DNA of 9,045 nt. It comes from TMED26 sp002694075 (lineage in GTDB: Bacteria; Pseudomonadota; Alphaproteobacteria; Thalassobaculales; Thalassobaculaceae). The position numbers were made by a program, and so were the translations under genes. The stretch covers positions 1 through 9,045 of the forward strand of contig JAYYDT010000005.1 in assembly GCA_036160575.1 (NCBI GenBank). The letters run 5' to 3'. Positions 5,519 to 9,045 of the stretch are shown here, piece by piece. Numbering within the stretch: the first letter of the stretch is position 1; each line of letters begins with the position of its first letter. The notes under the pieces were generated by a model that worked only from the letters and a program-made list of their open reading frames with translations, was not told where the DNA came from and did not search any database.

Positions 5519-6751
5519 GTGACCAGCCCCGGCGTGGCGGGCGCCCGGCGCCCGGTGGCGGCGCGTGTTCTTTTCGCCGACCGACAATTTTCCCGCCTAT
5601 GGGCCGTCGGCGGGTTGGGCGGCGCGATGCGCTGGCTCGAAATTCTGGTACTTGGCATTTACGCCTACGAGATATCGGGCTCGGCCTTCGTGGTTTCCGC
5701 CATGCTGGTCGCGCGGATGGCGCCGATGGTTTTATTCGGCACCGTCATCGGCGCTTTGGTCGAGGGCATGGACCGACGGCGGGTGCTGATCGGCGCCTGC
5801 CTGTTAATGGCCGGCGGGGCATTGGCCATCACCGCCGCCAGCGTGCTGAACGTCATGTCACTGCCCCTGTTGGCGGCCATCGCTTTTCTCAACGGGCTCG
5901 GATGGTCGACTGATTTTCCGGTGCGTCGCACCCTGGTCGGCGATGTCGTCGCGGCTGAATATCTCGGGAACGCCATGGCCTTCGACAGCGCCACCAATAG
6001 CGCCACGCGCATGCTCGGACCATTGATCGGCGGCGCCGTCTATCAATGGGTCGGCCTCACCGGAGCCTATGCCATCGCCACCGGATTTTACCTCGCGATG
6101 ACCCTGCTGGCGGTCGGATTGACGCCGGTCGCGGCGCGCGCCACGGCCCCTTCGGCGGGCTTGCTTCGCCGCCTGGCCGAGGGTTTTGCCTACGCCCGTG
6201 GCAGTGGCGCCATCGCCGGCGTGTTGATCATCACCGTGCTATTGAACTTTTTCGGTTTCGCCTATGCCGCGATTGTGCCGGTGTGGGCGGTGGAAAGCTT
6301 CGCCGCCGATCCCGTACGGGTCGGGTTACTGGCCGCCGCCGAGGGGGCGGGCGCCTTATGCGGCTCGGTGTCGCTGGCCTTTTTCGCGCGCGCCGGCGCG
6401 TTCCAGCGGATTTTTCTGATCGGCGCGACGGTGTTCGTTGGCGCCTTGTTGATCAGCGCCAAATTACCGATCTACGCCTTGGCCATGGCCGTTCTGTTCA
6501 TCGCCGGCGTCGGCATCTCTTGTTTTGGGGCGATGCAGTCAACCATTGTGCTTAACGCCTGCGAGCCGAGCTATCGGTCGCGGGTGATGGGCGTCTTGGC
6601 CGCCTGTATCGGCGCCGGCCCGTTGGGCGTGCTGCATATCGGCTGGTTGGCCGAACTTACCTCGGCGAGCACGGCGATCGCGATTTCCAGTGCCGAGGGT
6701 TTGGTCCTGATGTTGCTGGTGGTCTGGCGTCTGCCAGGGATTCGCCGTTGA
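5519..6751 (+). CDS. MFS transporter, probable exporter (EntS-like MFS_3 type)
   Basis: The 410-aa product has about twelve hydrophobic helices in two halves, typical of major facilitator proton-driven transporters of the inner membrane. The loop between helices 2 and 3 carries a motif A variant, GALVEGMDRRRVL (78-90). The N-terminal DRQFSRLWAVGGLGGAMRWLE and the NGLGWSTDFPVRRTLVGDVV block (125-144) resemble the MFS_3 group, which includes the enterobactin exporter EntS. A basic loop around 216-228 separates the halves, and the tail ends WRLPGIRR. GTG at 5519 is one base after the TAG of the monooxygenase gene, suggesting translational coupling; its ribosome site is weak, and in-frame GTG codons at 5534 and 5555 are alternatives that would trim only the N-terminus. 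The substrate is not readable; position suggests efflux or uptake of a compound handled by the neighbouring enzymes. Confidence 0.9.
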   Translation: MTSPGVAGARRPVAARVLFADRQFSRLWAVGGLGGAMRWLEILVLGIYAYEISGSAFVVSAMLVARMAPMVLFGTVIGALVEGMDRRRVLIGACLLMAGGALAITAASVLNVMSLPLLAAIAFLNGLGWSTDFPVRRTLVGDVVAAEYLGNAMAFDSATNSATRMLGPLIGGAVYQWVGLTGAYAIATGFYLAMTLLAVGLTPVAARATAPSAGLLRRLAEGFAYARGSGAIAGVLIITVLLNFFGFAYAAIVPVWAVESFAADPVRVGLLAAAEGAGALCGSVSLAFFARAGAFQRIFLIGATVFVGALLISAKLPIYALAMAVLFIAGVGISCFGAMQSTIVLNACEPSYRSRVMGVLAACIGAGPLGVLHIGWLAELTSASTAIAISSAEGLVLMLLVVWRLPGIRR

Positions 6752-6799
6752 CAGTGGCGGTGGCGCTGGCATCTTTCGACCGCGGGGAGGGCGGTTTTC

Positions 6800-7684
6800 A
6801 TGGCGCAACAAGATCAGGACCTGGCGGCGGCGATTGCCGAGGCCGAAGCGCGTTTGGAGGCGGTGGCAGCCACCGCCGAGGTTCGCCAGGGCGGCTTCGA
6901 CCGCAATTCCGGCGCGGTCGTCTGGCGGGTTTGGGGGGCCGGTCCGGCCCTGGTCCTGCTGCACGGCGGCCACGGCAGTTGGCGCCATTGGTTCCACAAT
7001 ATCCCGGCGCTTGCCGAACACTTCACCCTTTACGTCCCGGACATGGCCGGCCAAGGCGACAGCGATATGCCGCCGGAACCCTATGACGCCGACAGCCTGG
7101 CCCTGACCCTTTACGAAAGCCTGCATCAGGTGATTCCCGACGACCAACGTTTCGGATTGGCCGGATTTTCCTTTGGCTCGGTGATCGGCGCGGTTTTGTC
7201 GGCGCGTTTGGGCGACCGTCTGGACTATTACATCGGTGTTGGCTCGGCCGGCTATGGGCCACGGCCGACCACGGCCGACGCCTTGCGCCCGGCGCGGCGG
7301 CATTTTTCCCTGGCCGAGGCGTTTGACGCCCATCGCCATAATGTCGATGTCCTGATGCTGGCAGACCCGGCTAAGAACGACGCGCTGGCGACCACCATTC
7401 AGATGACCAACGCCGGAAGAAACCGCATTCAGAGCCGGCCAATCTCGTTAACCGACGCGATGCTGCGGTCGATCCCCCAAATCAAGGCGCCGATTGGCTA
7501 TATCTGGGGGGCGGGCGATGTCACGGCGTCCGGCGGCATCGACAGATATGTCGCGATGATCCACGAACATCGCCCCGAAGCGCCGGTCGAGATCATCGAA
7601 AAGGCCGGTCATTGGGTGCAGTTCGAGGATCCGGTGGCATTCAACCAGGTGCTGCCGGCGTTGATCGCGCGCCTCCGCGGCTAG
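6800..7684 (+). CDS. Alpha/beta hydrolase fold protein
   Basis: The 294-aa product is a soluble alpha/beta hydrolase. The oxyanion segment LLHGGHGSWRHW (53-64), strand-loop VPDMAGQGDSD (79-89), nucleophile elbow GFSFGS with Ser124, acid Asp240 in WGAGD, and His271 in KAGHWVQFED make a complete catalytic triad. The pattern resembles C-C bond hydrolases of ring-cleavage pathways and esterases/lactonases; the exact reaction is unknown. Residues 1-30 are an Ala/Glu/Gln-rich, probably helical extension before the core; there is no signal peptide. ATG at 6800 has a strong GGGGAGGG site ending 8 bases upstream. It lies 48 bp after the MFS gene on the same strand, so operon membership is likely, and it would suit hydrolysis of an ester or lactone made by the upstream monooxygenase. 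Confidence 0.92.
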   Translation: MAQQDQDLAAAIAEAEARLEAVAATAEVRQGGFDRNSGAVVWRVWGAGPALVLLHGGHGSWRHWFHNIPALAEHFTLYVPDMAGQGDSDMPPEPYDADSLALTLYESLHQVIPDDQRFGLAGFSFGSVIGAVLSARLGDRLDYYIGVGSAGYGPRPTTADALRPARRHFSLAEAFDAHRHNVDVLMLADPAKNDALATTIQMTNAGRNRIQSRPISLTDAMLRSIPQIKAPIGYIWGAGDVTASGGIDRYVAMIHEHRPEAPVEIIEKAGHWVQFEDPVAFNQVLPALIARLRG

Positions 7685-7703
7685 GCGTGCCGGCCATCCT
7701 GGA

Positions 7704-7737
7704 AAGCGCCGCGTAATTGGCTCATGATGGGGCGCTT
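7704..7737 (+). repeat. Inverted repeat between the hydrolase and betA genes
   Basis: AAGCGCC (7704-7710) and GGCGCTT (7731-7737) are perfect 7-bp complements around a 20-base spacer. No T-run follows, so it is a poor intrinsic terminator; it could be an operator or leader structure ahead of the betA-like gene, or chance. Confidence 0.3.
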
Positions 7738-7760
7738 GCGCGTACCCGAGGAGGCTCGCC

Positions 7761-9045
7761 ATGGCCGATAACACGCCGGCCTCATCCCCGCGTTTCGAGG
7801 AAACCTTCGACTATGTGATCGTCGGCGCCGGTTCGGCCGGCTGTGTTTTAGCGGCTCGCCTCACCGAGGACCCGGCGGTCACCGTCAAGGTGTTGGAGGC
7901 CGGCGGCAGCGACAATAGCGTGCATATTCAGATGCCGGCGGCCTTCGCCGAGCCGTTGATGGATCACCGCTATAACTGGTGGTATGACAGCGCGCCCGAA
8001 GCGCATATGGACCATCGCCGCATGTACTGTCCGCGCGGCAAGGTGCTGGGCGGGTCCTCCTCGATCAACGGCATGTGTTATGTGCGCGGCCATGCCCGCG
8101 ACTATGACCGTTGGGCGCAAAGCGGCTTGAGCGGCTGGGATTACGCCCATTGCCTGCCCTATTTCCGCAAGGCCGAGAACCTAGATATCGGCGGTGATGA
8201 CTATCGCGGCGGCGGCGGGCCGCTGCATGTCACCGCCGGCAAAATGACCAATCCGCTTTACCGCGCCTGGGTCGAGGCCGGCCGCCAAGCCGGCTACCCG
8301 GTCACCGATGACATGAACGGTTATCAGCAAGAAGGGGTCGGCCGGATGGATATGACGGTGCGGGCGGGGCGCCGCTGGTCGGCCTATCGGGCCTATCTGA
8401 AACCGGCGTTGAAACGGCCCAATCTATCGCTCGAAACGGCGGCTCTCAGTCATCACATCTGCCTCTTTGAAGGCCGCGCGGTCGGGGTCGCTTATGAGTG
8501 GCACGGCCAGCGCCGCCAGGTCGGCGCGCGGCGGGAAGTGATTGTCGCCGGCGGGGCGATCAATTCACCGCAATTGCTGCAATTGTCGGGGATTGGGCCG
8601 GGCGAGGTGTTGCGCGACGCCGGTGTGGCGGTGCGCCATGAACTGCCCGGGGTGGGGCGCAATCTTCAGGATCATTTGGAGGTTTATGTCCAAATGGCCT
8701 GCCGCCAGCCGGTGTCTCTGTTCCCGGCGACAAAACCGCTCGGGCGTTTGGCGGTCGGCCTGCGTTGGCTGGCGACCGGCGGCGGGGTCGGGGCGTCCAA
8801 CCTGTTTGAGGCGGGCGGTTTCATCCGGTCGCGCGCCGGCATCGAACATCCCGACCTGCAATATCATTTTTTGCCGGTGGCGATTAACTATGACGGCTCA
8901 AATCCACGCCATGGCCATGGCTTCCAAGCGCATGTCGGTCCGATGCGGCCGACGTCAACGGGCAGGGTGGCGATCATCGACGATAACCCGCGCCGGCCGC
9001 CGGAGATTCGCTTCAACTACATGGCCACCGAGAGCGACCGCCAAG
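7761..9045 (+). CDS. betA: Choline dehydrogenase-like GMC oxidoreductase (3' end outside window)
   Basis: BetA is an FAD enzyme that oxidises choline to betaine aldehyde (and further to glycine betaine), giving osmoprotectant or feeding choline catabolism; it usually passes electrons to the respiratory chain at the membrane. The visible 428 residues show the FAD loop VIVGAGSAG (19-27) with acidic end EAGG (47-50), GMC signature 1 over PRGKVLGGSSSINGMCYVRG (91-110), DMNGYQQEGVGRMD (184-197), signature 2 GGAINSPQLLQLSGI (264-278), GVGRNLQDHLE (297-307), and the BetA-like GVGASNLFEAGGFIRSR (342-358) and YHFLPVAINYDGSN (368-381). These agree closely with E. coli BetA from memory. About 130 C-terminal residues, with the catalytic His, lie outside. 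ATG at 7761 has a perfect GAGGAGG site 6 bases upstream. A GMC alcohol dehydrogenase of other substrate range is the alternative. No betI or betB is seen upstream. Confidence 0.9.
   Translation, partial: MADNTPASSPRFEETFDYVIVGAGSAGCVLAARLTEDPAVTVKVLEAGGSDNSVHIQMPAAFAEPLMDHRYNWWYDSAPEAHMDHRRMYCPRGKVLGGSSSINGMCYVRGHARDYDRWAQSGLSGWDYAHCLPYFRKAENLDIGGDDYRGGGGPLHVTAGKMTNPLYRAWVEAGRQAGYPVTDDMNGYQQEGVGRMDMTVRAGRRWSAYRAYLKPALKRPNLSLETAALSHHICLFEGRAVGVAYEWHGQRRQVGARREVIVAGGAINSPQLLQLSGIGPGEVLRDAGVAVRHELPGVGRNLQDHLEVYVQMACRQPVSLFPATKPLGRLAVGLRWLATGGGVGASNLFEAGGFIRSRAGIEHPDLQYHFLPVAINYDGSNPRHGHGFQAHVGPMRPTSTGRVAIIDDNPRRPPEIRFNYMATESDRQ

Noticed and set aside
6539..7339. A 266-codon minus-strand frame spanning the MFS end and the hydrolase start
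   Set aside because: It crosses two well-supported genes and the gap between them, has no ribosome site of note, and gives a low-complexity basic protein.
1..9045. Mobile elements, CRISPR arrays, tRNA or rRNA genes
   Set aside because: No transposase or integrase motifs, no regularly spaced repeats of 20 bases or more, and no tRNA-like or rRNA-like stretches were seen; the genes are metabolic and transport genes of uniform composition.

Overview
The window is GC-rich throughout and gene-dense, and it looks like ordinary chromosomal sequence from an alphaproteobacterium. The clearest taxonomic hint is a DUF1476 protein, the zeta inhibitor of the alphaproteobacterial F1Fo-ATPase, sitting divergently from purC-purS. 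The genus cannot be named from the sequence alone; a Rhodospirillales-like or marine alphaproteobacterium is a guess. Ten protein-coding genes are supported, the last one cut by the window end. I see no RNA genes, insertion sequences, CRISPR arrays or prophage genes.

Left part (1-3209): a GT4-type glycosyltransferase (65-1087, +) converges on purS (1084-1326, -), and the two stop codons share a TTAA. purC (1364-2128, -) lies just upstream of purS, so the two form a purine-synthesis transcription unit read leftwards. A 246-bp divergent control region follows, then the gene for the ATPase zeta subunit (2375-2683, +), which converges on msrA (2733-3209, -), a methionine sulfoxide reductase for oxidative damage repair.

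Middle (3210-4413): msrA has its own plausible promoter, overlapped by a 10-bp AT-rich palindrome. Upstream of it is a ten-helix DMT/EamA permease (3294-4208, -) that probably starts at TTG. A 205-bp divergent intergenic region separates it from the right-hand gene row.

Right part (4414-9045): four genes run in the same direction with tight spacing: an LLM-class flavin monooxygenase, a GTG-started MFS exporter beginning one base after its stop, an alpha/beta hydrolase (48 bp gap), and a choline dehydrogenase-like GMC oxidoreductase (76 bp gap, strong RBS) that runs off the window. The set resembles a catabolic or detoxification row: oxygenation, ester or lactone hydrolysis, alcohol oxidation, and transport. 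That shared role is inference. The last gene resembles BetA closely enough that it may instead serve glycine betaine synthesis independently.

Nothing here proves a new biological system. The most useful leads are the monooxygenase-MFS-hydrolase-betA row, the MsrA without C-terminal resolving cysteines, the purS gene not followed by purQ, and several small inverted or direct repeats in control regions.
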